Part shown: positions 38,733 through 47,479 of the stretch, one piece after another
Layout: each line of letters begins with the position of its first letter
Position numbering within the stretch: position 1 is the first letter of the stretch
Assembly: GCA_025267735.1 (NCBI GenBank)
Contig: CM046303.1
Location: 54,391,403 to 54,455,402, forward strand
Source of the DNA: Mactra quadrangularis
Lineage: Eukaryota; Mollusca; Bivalvia; Venerida; Mactridae
Direction of reading: 5' to 3'
Length of the DNA: 64,000 nt
The notes under the pieces: model-generated
What the model saw: the letters and a program-made list of their open reading frames with translations, nothing else
What the model was told of the DNA's origin: nothing
Database searches by the model: none
Made by a program: the position numbers and the translations under genes

Positions 38733-39388
38733 TTCATTTGTTCACCACAATCACATCCAGAACTAAAATATTAAAAAAACAGTGTTTAAACTTATATTTT
38801 TATTAATTTCAATATACATGTATGACATGTAAAAAGTTGCCGAATTATATTATCTTATATGACGAACAATCTGTGTCGCAGAAAATATTTGATGGGAATT
38901 AAAACCTTGTGCTTAAAATGTGTGCATGAATATAATATATTTGTGTGATATGTTGTAAAATAGGTTTTTGTTGTAAAATATTTGTTGTATATAAAAACTG
39001 ATACGTGTGTGGCAAAAATCATTTGATATAATAAGCATGATGGTCAGTCCTGATGGTAATTTTATTATTGTGACAAGGGCTCTGATTGGTCGACAATACA
39101 TGTAATGCAGACAGTAGAGAGAGTAAAGTAGCCAAATTTCTATACGAATTTGCTTCTTTAAATATTTTCTATAGTTTGTGAATTTTTTATTGCCTAGTAG
39201 CATTAAATAGTTGATTAACCTTAAAGGGAATATGAAGAGAAGAGCATGATTTTCTGCTGCATTGCTTGAAAAATAAAAAAAAACCTGACTAGGGTTTGAA
39301 ATATTTCACATACTGAACAAGCAAATATTTGAAAGCACATTATAGCAAAAAGACAGCAATAAAAGGGGTAAAAGGATTTAGATTCGGT
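38733..39388. other. Intergenic, nothing recognised
   Basis: AT-rich sequence without a supported gene, hairpin or repeat. The longest open frame, on the minus strand around 38913-39203, shows no recognisable motif. Confidence 0.5.
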
Positions 39389-39503
39389 TTAATATAACAA
39401 ATAGAACATGGCCTTGATGGGCAATATGATCAGACCTTCCTCAATCTGACCAACCAGTCCGTAAACTTGCATATTGCCCTAAAGGCCATGTTTTTTGTTA
39501 AAT
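39389..39503. repeat. Hairpin-forming short element (MITE-like)
   Basis: An inverted pair: AACATGGCCTTGATGGGCAA at 39405 pairs with TTGCCCTAAAGGCCATGTT ending at about 39492. The pairing extends outward as TTTAATATAACAAAT against TTTGTTAAAT. The loop is about 40 bases. Confidence 0.6.
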
Positions 39504-39929
39504 ATTTTCACACAAAACATATGTTTCAAAACAAAACGCTCGGCTTTAATCGACGTCCTGATTTCTCAAAAACTTAAATTTGACGATCAAGTTTTGAATA
39601 TTATAATTGACAGAACAAGAGCCACTAATGCCGGCAATGTTTAGTGCCAATTTATATGAGTAATGAATACATTATTGATGCTTTGTTCTCTTATGCTTTT
39701 TACGCACTCAAATTTTAAAGTAAAACTAGTTTCTTAACAAGTAATAGATTAAGTTAACATCTTATCTTAGATATTTGTACCTGAAATCAAAAGAAAAAGC
39801 ATTAAATAGACTCCAATACTAGTAGCAACCATTTGATTGTGCTTCATGTGAAACTCACAAACAACTTTGCTTAGAGAGTGAAAACAGATAAAAGTAAATG
39901 TTTACAAAATTACAATAATTTCTACTTAC

Positions 39930-40009
39930 ACTCTTCTGCACCTTTCTCCCACACCTCCAAGACACAAGCCAGTGAACGCAAGTACCACAAGAACGTGAAG
40001 ATAAGCCAT
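39930..40009 (-). CDS. Possible first coding exon of a secreted protein (partial)
   Basis: From the ATG at 40009 on the minus strand, 26 codons read MAYLHVLVVLAFTGLCLGG followed by VGERCRR. This is a typical signal peptide: a short N-region, a hydrophobic core of about 12 residues and small residues before a likely cleavage point. The exon ends at 39930 against a consensus donor, GTAAGT (39929-39924), in phase 2. I cannot find a convincing second exon in the 1.2 kb between here and the satellite. The gene may be interrupted by the repeat block, may continue beyond it, or the match may be chance. No function can be named. Confidence 0.3.
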
Positions 40010-40259
40010 CTCCTGCCTAATTAGATCAAACAGTATTTTTTTTTCTAAAATACTTTGGTTGACGTGACGATATTCCTGTATGTAAAGGTGACAGTACTTG
40101 TACGTCACTTGTAGCTTTGAGTTAAGTAAGAATAGAAAAAATACCATTTAAATGTCACCGGAAATTGTCAATATTAAGTTTATACAGGATGTAAATAAAT
40201 GACCGGAATATGACAATTTACCACAACTATATCTATTACAAACTATTTGTTATTACATG

Positions 40260-40546
40260 TATAGGCAGATCCAGCGGAGATGGGGGCGGTCAGGGAGGTC
40301 CGGACCCCCTAGAATTTCCAAAATGTGCCTGTCCATTAGTGTATTTTATAACTGTCAGTCAGTTTTTGTGCTTACCATAGATTTTATGGTTATGTAGTTT
40401 TAATTATTAATATGTGGCATTATTCTGCAAAATGTGTATAATGTGGTTGAGGTTCGAAAGTTTGGATACCTACCAACCCACCCACCCACCCCGAAAAAGT
40501 TCTGACCCCACCTAGAAAAAATCCTGTATCCGTCCCTCCGTCCCTG
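40260..40546 (+). mobile_element. Non-autonomous DNA element of the GGATCCAG-end family, copy 1
   Basis: Begins TATAGGCAGATCCAGCGG and ends ATCCTGTATCC...TCCCTG; the ends are rough inverted repeats. It is flanked by ACATG at 40255-40259 and 40547-40551, a 5 bp direct repeat. The interior shares GAATTTCCAAAATGTNCCTG and GGCATTATTCTGCAAAATGT with the copies at 51553 and 59824. The superfamily is not assigned. Confidence 0.75.
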
Positions 40547-40551
40547 ACATG

Positions 40552-41155
40552 CAAATAACTATGTAGGATGTTTATGATGGAAATACGTATTAACTGTCTA
40601 CTAATTCAATGGTTATTTTAAAGTAATTGGGTAGATCTACACTATTTTAGTGTCATAATCAAAATTTATGACACTTTTCTAAATGTGCCCTCATTATGAA
40701 AATATTCATAACATTATTTTAGTATGTTATGGAATATTTAGCATTTTTTGGTTTTGAACAGAACAGAACATTTATTTTATTTTCGTCACAGTTTACATAG
40801 TAAATACATGTGAACAAAATTTACCATAAATACATATATATAGATACAACATGACGGCACGGTTTAAAAAGTTAAGACTTATCTGGGAAATTTGCAATTA
40901 AAAAGCTTGCATCAATTTCATGAATTTCATATAATATTGAATAAAATTCTAATTGTTTATTTAAATATAAATATGTTTCAGTGAATGCCATTGCAAGTTT
41001 GACAGTGTGTTATAGATGTTAACAAAAAACATTGCAATTTTGACAGTGTGTTATAGATATTAACAAAAAACATTGCAAAGAATTGTAAGGTGTGAAGATG
41101 GTGGTGCCAAAAATACAAAAAAAATCTTTAAAAGTATAATAATTTCTTTAACCTT
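40552..41155. other. Intergenic, probable retroelement tail and 41 bp tandem duplication
   Basis: Contains GAACAGAACAGAACATTTAT at 40756; read on the minus strand this is a (TGTTC)n tail like the one next to the SINE at 50725. Two 41 bp tandem copies of a CATTGCAA...TTGACAGTGTGTTATAGAT unit lie at 40989-41070. No coding sequence is supported. Confidence 0.45.
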
Positions 41156-41369
41156 AGGCCACAACAAATTGATCATATGTTCTATAGATTTGCTCGCACC
41201 TTAATTTTGACGGTTTTTACAAAAAACTATTTTTATTTCCTCGCTCGCTCATAAAAATTTGGTCAAACCGCTATATAAAGCAAGTGAATAAAGACTTTTT
41301 TCTTCGCTCGCACGCCCCATTTTTTATTCAGAAAAATCCGTAGAACATATGATCAACTTGTTGTGGCCT
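41156..41369. mobile_element. MITE with 29 bp terminal inverted repeats
   Basis: Left end AGGCCACAACAAATTGATCA then TATGTTCTA; the right end is its reverse complement with one mismatch. The 214 bp element has an AT-rich interior with CGCTCGC motifs. A target duplication is not clear. No coding capacity. Confidence 0.8.
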
Positions 41370-41672
41370 TGTCGTGGAATGTGGTGATGAAATTATATGA
41401 TGAAAATACAAAATCTGATAATTCCATTGAGGTGAACATAGATCAATATCTTTTGTTTACTTTGAAATTATCATCACCACCATCATCCCCAACAAAGAAA
41501 CCACAGCCATTCTTCTCACAACATCGTTCAGATTGTCGATTGGTTAGATTAATTATGGCCTGGTCACACCGCAAGAACTTTGCTAGTTTAGTTTAAACAT
41601 ATTTTATTGCCCGTAAATACATTTTTCAATTACATAATTACAACAAATATAATTATAACACATAACTAAATA
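41370..41672. other. Left flank of the palindromic element, no supported gene
   Basis: A 78-codon open frame runs in from the MITE (41363-41596) without a splice site or motif I recognise. The rest, from 41597, is AT-rich. The contrast with the right flank (GC-richer from 50276) shows that the palindrome does not extend beyond the element. Confidence 0.4.
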
Positions 41673-41678
41673 TATATA
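41673..41678 (+). repeat. 6 bp target duplication, left (TATATA)
   Basis: TATATA directly precedes the AG end at 41679. The same six bases follow the CT end at 50268-50273. The target is itself palindromic and lies in a TA run, so the exact frame of the duplication is ambiguous by 2 bp. Confidence 0.7.
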
Positions 41679-41707
41679 AGTAGTACCAAATAGCGGGTGC
41701 AAATTGT

Positions 41708-41746
41708 GAGCTGAAAGCACCTTTCTAAGAGCTGAAAAACACCTTT
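41708..41746 (+). repeat. Subterminal direct repeats, left end
   Basis: GAGCTGAAAGCACCTTT (41708-41724) and GAGCTGAAAAACACCTTT (41729-41746) lie 30 bp inside the element end. The mirror copies are at 50200-50238. Iterated subterminal motifs are candidate integrase or replication-protein sites; that role is inference. Confidence 0.6.
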
Positions 41747-41949
41747 TTTAGTTTTTGATCCAAGGGAGAGTAATCTCGCTAATGTTGCGTTTAACTATCA
41801 CAGAGTTGTCTTTCTTTCCATAATATATCCGATTTTAAGATTTGAACATGAACGACGGCGGTTGAACCATTAAGTTGATATTAAAAAGTGGGTGGTCAAC
41901 GCGTGACACTCATTTCTGCTTAGAGCTTCACTCATATTAGATTGAAAAT

Positions 41950-42345
41950 ATGGAAGACGAGGAGAGAAAACAGATTTTGGAACGTTATTATTTCACCACC
42001 AAAAATCCCGCTGCGTTTGCCGGTGCTCAGAAATTGTTTAACGTTCTAGATAAGAAGTATCCTGGAACATTTACCGTAAAATTTATACAGCAGTGGCTAA
42101 ATGATCAAGATGCTTATTCTCTGCAGAAGTCAAGGAGACATAGATTCAAGACGGCCAGCGTGCGAGTCTCTGGAATTGGTGAACAACTAGATATTGATTT
42201 GTTGTCTATGGTCAATTTAGCGGAGGACAACGACGGCGTTCGATTCCTCCTGTGCGCTATAGACATACTCTCCAGAAAGCTGTGGGTGCAACCGTTAAAG
42301 AACAAGACTGCCAAAGTGATATTAAGCAACATATATCGCCTTTGA
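41950..42345 (+). CDS. Truncated retroviral-type (Polinton) integrase, left copy
   Basis: 131 codons from the ATG at 41950. The N-terminal part (residues 10-60) has the ERYYFTTKNPAAFAG...FIQQWLNDQDAYSLQK pattern, followed by a basic linker. The start of the rve core fold follows at residues 78-120: LDIDLLSM carries the first catalytic Asp (D83), then the strand FLLCAIDILSRKLWVQPLKN. This matches the transposon-derived F54H12.3-like integrases of Polintons, which insert the element into the chromosome. The ORF stops at SNIYRL, so the second catalytic Asp (in the TD-x-G-x-EF strand) and the Glu are missing, and the protein cannot be an active integrase. It points inward from the element end. 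The break at about 42345 looks like a deletion junction. Confidence 0.8.
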   Translation: MEDEERKQILERYYFTTKNPAAFAGAQKLFNVLDKKYPGTFTVKFIQQWLNDQDAYSLQKSRRHRFKTASVRVSGIGEQLDIDLLSMVNLAEDNDGVRFLLCAIDILSRKLWVQPLKNKTAKVILSNIYRL

Positions 42346-42351
42346 ACTAGT

Positions 42352-42582
42352 TTATGTAAAGTCACTTACCTTTGTTAATAAGTTTTTAATGCCTTGATAC
42401 GTCTCCATAGAAAAATGAACGATGAAATCTGAGATAACAATAATTAACATTCTTTTCAATTCGTCGCTCGGGTAACCATACCCATTTAAAGTATGCAAAT
42501 AGCTCACCATTGATAAAATTGTGAGATATAACGACCTCATTTGACCTAGGTATATACGTAAATTGTGAAATAGTCGTATCAT
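42352..42582 (-). pseudogene. Exon-like fragment with SYLH..LN..GY motif, left copy
   Basis: Reads from an ATG at 42582 on the minus strand. The segment SYLHTLNGYGYPSDELKRML is followed by a hydrophobic stretch and ends at IKNLLTK against a consensus donor GTAAGT (42369-42364). Nothing downstream can be its second exon, because the integrase lies there in antisense orientation. A related sequence with SYLHKLNDNGYSGYYLKRML lies at 43157-43342. I do not recognise the protein family. It looks like a gene piece cut off by the same junction that truncates the integrase. Confidence 0.4.
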
Positions 42583-42599
42583 TGAATTTTATGCGGTGG

Positions 42600-43156
42600 A
42601 TTTTTAAAGCAGATTGTTGTCCATATTATAATATTGTTTTACAGAGTCTTTCATTCGACACTTTTGCAATACAAAACATCCAAAATATGTTTTAATAGTT
42701 AGTAGAAAGCTTAGTACAAGTTGCTTGGGTATAGTTATTATACAATAGCATAGTAAGATTTCCTTATTTGGAAGTTGATCTTATCAATAGAGTAATTAAC
42801 ATTGAACCCGTTTTAATAAGTGTCTTATGACGCATCAACCAGGCTTTAATGTCATTCATCTGGCCTTCCAAATATACAATGGCGTCCCTCAGTGTTGCAA
42901 ACTATTTACCCGTCGTAAACAGATTAAATGTGTGAAATACAAAATATAATGATTGTGTAATATCAATGCATCCTTGTACGCCATTCCTTCCAACTAGAAC
43001 ACGACTGTGAGACATATCCCTTTCTAATTCCCCGCCTGGTGATTGTGATTTAAAAAGTCATTCCACTTATACTGTACAACCTCTGCTGAACAACACCCAC
43101 TGGGAGGGACTAAAGTGTGTTGCTGTTCAGAGAATGTTGCTCTACAGAAGTTAAAT
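42600..43156. other. Non-coding stretch of left arm
   Basis: No ORF with recognisable content. The mirror is 48790-49346. Confidence 0.4.
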
Positions 43157-43342
43157 TCAATTAGAATTAGGCCTAAGGAAAATATCAGAAGCTGTTGTTG
43201 TAGAGCGCCGCTCTGCAGAGGTTATACTGAACACTCTCGACTTGTCATTGAAACATGACGAAATCTGAGATAGCATCAACATTCTTTTCAAATAGTAACC
43301 CGAGTAACCATTGTCGTTCAGCTTATGTAAATAGCTTCTCAC
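43157..43342 (-). pseudogene. Second exon-like fragment with SYLH..LN..GY motif, left copy
   Basis: 61 codons on the minus strand. Residues 3-22 (SYLHKLNDNGYSGYYLKRML) align with the fragment at 42352-42582, after which the two diverge. The surrounding DNA also matches at low identity: ATGACCTCATTTGATCTAG here against ACGACCTCATTTGACCTAG there. The two are an old tandem duplication inside the element. The aligned frame lacks a good start here, so it is treated as degenerate. Confidence 0.35.
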
Positions 43343-44469
43343 TGATAAATAATGACCTCATTTGATCTAGCAATATACCTATTCAATGGTGCAAGTTAAG
43401 TACATGTATATTAATTAGTGTTTCTCTTCATGAACGTATTCACCTGTAAAACTTAGTCAGCTGATAAATGTATAACCTAATGAAAATATATATGACTGCT
43501 CAGGAGGGGGGGGGGTTACAAATAAATTTTCATGTTATGTCAAATAGTCGCTAGTGTCCGATTGCTTTCAATACTGACTGGCAGATTCGAAGAATGTAAA
43601 ACGATGTACTCGCTGATACTAGTAAGCTCTGTCCCTGACGATGCGAATTATTTTATTAGTTTTATCACACCCTTAAAAGATTACAAAATATCGTTTCATA
43701 CATTTGTCGAGTTGCGCAACATCCGGCTGTCCAATGGATTGAGACATTTCGTCAAACCAATCAAATGCATGCAAAACTTAAATCGACCAATCAAATGCAT
43801 GGTGCATAGAACATCAAAAGTGAAGATGGTGCGTTCAAATGGTCACATTCTTTCATCGTTTGGGTGACTATACTCCCAAGTTCATTGATAACAAAATATG
43901 GGACAGTATAGTAACTTATAATGTCATAGTACTTAAGCTTACCTTTTATAGAAAATTGTGTATACGTTGAAAATAGTAGACAGTTTAGGTATACGTTATC
44001 ATGTTGCAGTACCGGTGTATTGTCGTGAAAGGGAGATGTACTGCCTATCAAGGCACGTTTCTATTAAAAACGTTTAAATTTTATCCGCAGTATGTGGAGT
44101 GGAGAGAGCAAGTCCAAATATATCGAACATTAGAGTTGATAGTCCACTTATTGTTTTAGCTTCCGGAGATTCTCCACTCAGGATCTAGTATCATAAAATT
44201 CGAGAGCGTTTAAGATAAAGGAGTCTAATTTATGATTCACGGCTATGTTTAAATCTAAAGACCCCCCTGTCATTTTAGATTCTAACCATGTCAATGTGAA
44301 GCATACATTTTTGTCAAAATACAATTGAACGCATACTAGAGTGTTTACTATAGTATGATGAAGAGTGTCACGGCATATAAGTGTGTTATTTTGACTCCTT
44401 TACCTTAAATCTTATATACATATATAAATGTATAATGATTATAAGAACGAAAAAAGGTTTTATATAAAC
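43343..44469. other. Non-coding stretch of left arm with paired CCAAT boxes
   Basis: Includes a ten-base G run (about 43505) and two copies of CCAATCAAATGCATG (43758 and 43788) 30 bp apart; each contains a CCAAT box and an octamer-like AAATGCAT. Short open frames at 43532-43867 and 43791-44051 overlap each other on opposite strands and have no motif support. The mirror is 47477-48603. Confidence 0.4.
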
Positions 44470-44475
44470 TTTATT
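44470..44475 (-). terminator. AATAAA polyadenylation signal, left copy
   Basis: A canonical AATAAA on the minus strand, about 210 bp after the stop of the zinc-finger gene at 44683. Confidence 0.55.
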
Positions 44476-44682
44476 GATACACACTGTTTATATTTGTGAT
44501 ACATATTTTATACTGACAAACACAAACGCGAAAAGTATGTCTATCAAATTCAAAGCACATATTTCCACACTATTGATATCAGTTTAGCATTCTTATTTTT
44601 TCTCTTTCTCAAATAGGAAAGAATCTCGAAACACACGCTATTGTTCGGAAGCAATCATTACTGTCATTGCTACGTCTCTTCA

Positions 44683-45285
44683 TTAGGCACTTTTCGATGG
44701 TTGAGTGTCTTTCTTTTCTGACAAATCTGGAAGGTCATAGGCGTCTAGGACCTTATCAAACAAAAACTTGCGCTTGAGTATGGCGTATTTCATAGCTTCC
44801 TCCTGATCGAAATCTTCTTTGTCGACGAGCCGGTTGAACGTCTTCTTTATAGCGTTATAGATGGGATCTCTTTTCATCGCTTGGAACCATAGCAATTTAC
44901 GTCCGAAACTGTTCATCATCACCGTTCTGTAGACGCTTTTTAGGTCCTCAAAGGCGTCCTCCCTAGCCTCCTCATCACTCACTTCGCTGTCGTCATCCAT
45001 GATTGCAGCCACTTTGTTATCGTACTGTGACTGACACTTCTGATATGCTTCGTCTATGATTTCGTTCCAGGGATCAATGTCTGAAGATGACGAAGAGTCA
45101 TCCTCCTCCGACATCATAGCTTCGTCACTAGATGCAGTGTCACTTTCATCCAGTTTTCCAAAAATATCCTCTTTTTCGAGACTGTCAGACATGTCATCCT
45201 CATTGTCCGAATGCGCTGATTTTTTGTGTCTAAGCATGTTATCTTTTCTACTGTACACTCTCAAACAGACGTCACACTGAAACAT
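44683..45285 (-). CDS. C2H2 zinc-finger/acidic protein of the Polinton-type element, left copy
   Basis: 200 residues from the first ATG in frame (45285); an upstream TTG extension is not used here. Residues 4-25 form one C2H2 finger, CDVCLRVYSRKDNMLRH...H, with spacing C-x2-C-x12-H-x4-H. Residues 26-117 are very acidic with serine runs. Residues 118-190 form a predicted helical region rich in Lys and Arg (FGRKLLWFQAMKRDPIYNAI, then AMKYAILKRKFLFDKVLDAY). Function unknown; a DNA-binding or regulatory role is inferred from the finger alone. It lies 48 bp after the basic ORF on the same strand and ahead of an AATAAA signal. It is identical to the copy at 46661-47263. Confidence 0.75.
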   Translation of the reverse strand: MFQCDVCLRVYSRKDNMLRHKKSAHSDNEDDMSDSLEKEDIFGKLDESDTASSDEAMMSEEDDSSSSSDIDPWNEIIDEAYQKCQSQYDNKVAAIMDDDSEVSDEEAREDAFEDLKSVYRTVMMNSFGRKLLWFQAMKRDPIYNAIKKTFNRLVDKEDFDQEEAMKYAILKRKFLFDKVLDAYDLPDLSEKKDTQPSKSA

Positions 45286-45332
45286 CACCTTCAGAGTCCA
45301 AGGAATAAATGAGGCTAAACGATTCAAACCGC

Positions 45333-45701
45333 TCAGCTTAATACTGGTCCTATTGTGGTGATGTCTTTCAGTTTTTGTTTTCGACCGCCAGATGTCCTCC
45401 TACGATTTTTACTTCGCTTGTTGTTCTTGAGCGGCTCATCCGCGCTCTGTACACGAGATGATTTAAATTCATCCATTCCATACACCGATATATCTTTTGG
45501 TTTCGCCTGGCGCTCGAGCATGCTTTTCGCTATAGCGGTCGTTTGCTCCGCGGGAAGAACCATACGAATATACACTTCAGTCGACGATTGTTTAGCTTTC
45601 AAACTTCTTTTGCCATTCTTTCGCACTGTACGAATATGATCCTTTGCCGGTGACATTTTCCGTTTTCTACTTTTCCCCTCAATATTAAATATATCCATCA
45701 T
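45333..45701 (-). CDS. Small highly basic protein of the Polinton-type element, left copy
   Basis: 122 residues from the ATG at 45701. Residues 9-36 and 92-111 are dense in Lys and Arg (SRKRKMSPAKDHIRTVRKNG; NNKRSKNRRRTSGGRKQK). A less charged middle segment lies at 42-85. No domain is recognised. It is basic enough to bind nucleic acid or to carry nuclear localisation signals; a chromatin-like packaging role would be speculation. It is the first gene outward from the palindrome centre, behind a TATA-like box, and could share a transcript with the zinc-finger gene. Identical mirror copy at 46245-46613. Confidence 0.65.
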   Translation of the reverse strand: MMDIFNIEGKSRKRKMSPAKDHIRTVRKNGKRSLKAKQSSTEVYIRMVLPAEQTTAIAKSMLERQAKPKDISVYGMDEFKSSRVQSADEPLKNNKRSKNRRRTSGGRKQKLKDITTIGPVLS

Positions 45702-45764
45702 CGTTTATGGTCTTCACCCTCTGACATACGAGTAAACACTGAATGGGTCGTTGGTGGATCAACC

Positions 45765-45772
45765 TATTTAAA
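45765..45772 (-). promoter_or_regulatory. TATA-like box, left copy
   Basis: TTTAAATA about 64 bp before the ATG of the basic ORF, with a TTCAGTG initiator-like sequence downstream. Mirror at 46174-46181. Confidence 0.4.
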
Positions 45773-45944
45773 GTGTCGTGTGGTCGATGAAACCCTTTAT
45801 GATAAAGTAAGTGTATTTAGTGTCTTAATTGGAAGAGGCTAATACGACCTAATACATAGAGCTGAATTAATTGGCGCAAAATGCTTACGCAACAGCTAGC
45901 AATTCACTCCTCATGTTGCGCCGATGCCTCATTTTTACCTCCTC

Positions 45945-46001
45945 TTACCTCCTCATTCCCGATCAATGCCTCAACTTGCCCTCCTCATCCCAATTGAGGA
46001 C
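45945..46001. other. 57 bp spacer at palindrome centre
   Basis: The only unpaired part of the palindrome. It is pyrimidine-rich with CCTCCTCAT repeats and is flanked by TACCTCCTC/GAGGAGGTA. If single-stranded, this would be the loop of a 4.3 kb hairpin. It also separates two outward-facing copies of the same genes. Confidence 0.85.
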
Positions 46002-46173
46002 GAGGAGGTAAAAATGAGGTATCGGCGCAACATGAGGAGTGAATTGCTAGCTGTTGCGTAAGCATTTTGCGCCAATTAATTCAGCTCTATGTATTAGGTC
46101 GTATTAGCCTCTTCCAATTAAGACACTAAATACACTTACTTTATCATAAAGGGTTTCATCGACCACACGACAC

Positions 46174-46181
46174 TTTAAATA
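46174..46181 (+). promoter_or_regulatory. TATA-like box, right copy
   Basis: TTTAAATA upstream of the right-hand basic ORF, the mirror of 45765-45772. Confidence 0.4.
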
Positions 46182-46244
46182 GGTTGATCCACCAACGACC
46201 CATTCAGTGTTTACTCGTATGTCAGAGGGTGAAGACCATAAACG

Positions 46245-46613
46245 ATGATGGATATATTTAATATTGAGGGGAAAAGTAGAAAACGGAAAATGTCACCGGC
46301 AAAGGATCATATTCGTACAGTGCGAAAGAATGGCAAAAGAAGTTTGAAAGCTAAACAATCGTCGACTGAAGTGTATATTCGTATGGTTCTTCCCGCGGAG
46401 CAAACGACCGCTATAGCGAAAAGCATGCTCGAGCGCCAGGCGAAACCAAAAGATATATCGGTGTATGGAATGGATGAATTTAAATCATCTCGTGTACAGA
46501 GCGCGGATGAGCCGCTCAAGAACAACAAGCGAAGTAAAAATCGTAGGAGGACATCTGGCGGTCGAAAACAAAAACTGAAAGACATCACCACAATAGGACC
46601 AGTATTAAGCTGA
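46245..46613 (+). CDS. Small highly basic protein of the Polinton-type element, right copy
   Basis: A mirror copy of the ORF at 45333-45701 with the same 122-residue translation, starting at the ATG at 46245 and ending in TGA. It is followed after 47 bp by the zinc-finger gene. Both copies are open and identical, which means the palindrome is young or its arms are kept identical by gene conversion. Confidence 0.65.
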   Translation: MMDIFNIEGKSRKRKMSPAKDHIRTVRKNGKRSLKAKQSSTEVYIRMVLPAEQTTAIAKSMLERQAKPKDISVYGMDEFKSSRVQSADEPLKNNKRSKNRRRTSGGRKQKLKDITTIGPVLS

Positions 46614-46660
46614 GCGGTTTGAATCGTTTAGCCTCATTTATTCCTTGGACTCTGAAGGTG

Positions 46661-47263
46661 ATGTTTCAGTGTGACGTCTGTTTGAGAGTGTACAGTAGAA
46701 AAGATAACATGCTTAGACACAAAAAATCAGCGCATTCGGACAATGAGGATGACATGTCTGACAGTCTCGAAAAAGAGGATATTTTTGGAAAACTGGATGA
46801 AAGTGACACTGCATCTAGTGACGAAGCTATGATGTCGGAGGAGGATGACTCTTCGTCATCTTCAGACATTGATCCCTGGAACGAAATCATAGACGAAGCA
46901 TATCAGAAGTGTCAGTCACAGTACGATAACAAAGTGGCTGCAATCATGGATGACGACAGCGAAGTGAGTGATGAGGAGGCTAGGGAGGACGCCTTTGAGG
47001 ACCTAAAAAGCGTCTACAGAACGGTGATGATGAACAGTTTCGGACGTAAATTGCTATGGTTCCAAGCGATGAAAAGAGATCCCATCTATAACGCTATAAA
47101 GAAGACGTTCAACCGGCTCGTCGACAAAGAAGATTTCGATCAGGAGGAAGCTATGAAATACGCCATACTCAAGCGCAAGTTTTTGTTTGATAAGGTCCTA
47201 GACGCCTATGACCTTCCAGATTTGTCAGAAAAGAAAGACACTCAACCATCGAAAAGTGCCTAA
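46661..47263 (+). CDS. C2H2 zinc-finger/acidic protein of the Polinton-type element, right copy
   Basis: A mirror copy of 44683-45285 with the same 200-residue translation. It has one C2H2 finger at residues 4-25, an acidic serine-rich segment and a basic helical C-terminal part. The start is the ATG at 46661 because it places the finger at the N-terminus and needs no non-ATG start. The AATAAA at 47471 follows the stop by about 210 bp. Confidence 0.75.
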   Translation: MFQCDVCLRVYSRKDNMLRHKKSAHSDNEDDMSDSLEKEDIFGKLDESDTASSDEAMMSEEDDSSSSSDIDPWNEIIDEAYQKCQSQYDNKVAAIMDDDSEVSDEEAREDAFEDLKSVYRTVMMNSFGRKLLWFQAMKRDPIYNAIKKTFNRLVDKEDFDQEEAMKYAILKRKFLFDKVLDAYDLPDLSEKKDTQPSKSA

Positions 47264-47470
47264 TGAAGAGACGTAGCAATGACAGTAATGATTGCTTCCG
47301 AACAATAGCGTGTGTTTCGAGATTCTTTCCTATTTGAGAAAGAGAAAAAATAAGAATGCTAAACTGATATCAATAGTGTGGAAATATGTGCTTTGAATTT
47401 GATAGACATACTTTTCGCGTTTGTGTTTGTCAGTATAAAATATGTATCACAAATATAAACAGTGTGTATC

Positions 47471-47476
47471 AATAAA
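47471..47476 (+). terminator. AATAAA polyadenylation signal, right copy
   Basis: The mirror of 44470-44475, downstream of the right zinc-finger gene. Confidence 0.55.
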
Positions 47477-47479
47477 GTT

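Noticed and set aside
41363..41596. Open frame next to the MITE that reads partly like protein
   Set aside because: It runs out of the MITE, has no splice sites or recognised motif, and lies in a small space between two elements.
43532..44051. 111- and 86-residue ORFs in the Polinton arm (mirrored at 47895-48414)
   Set aside because: They overlap on opposite strands, have no recognisable motif and lie in a CCAAT-box region. Not supported as genes.
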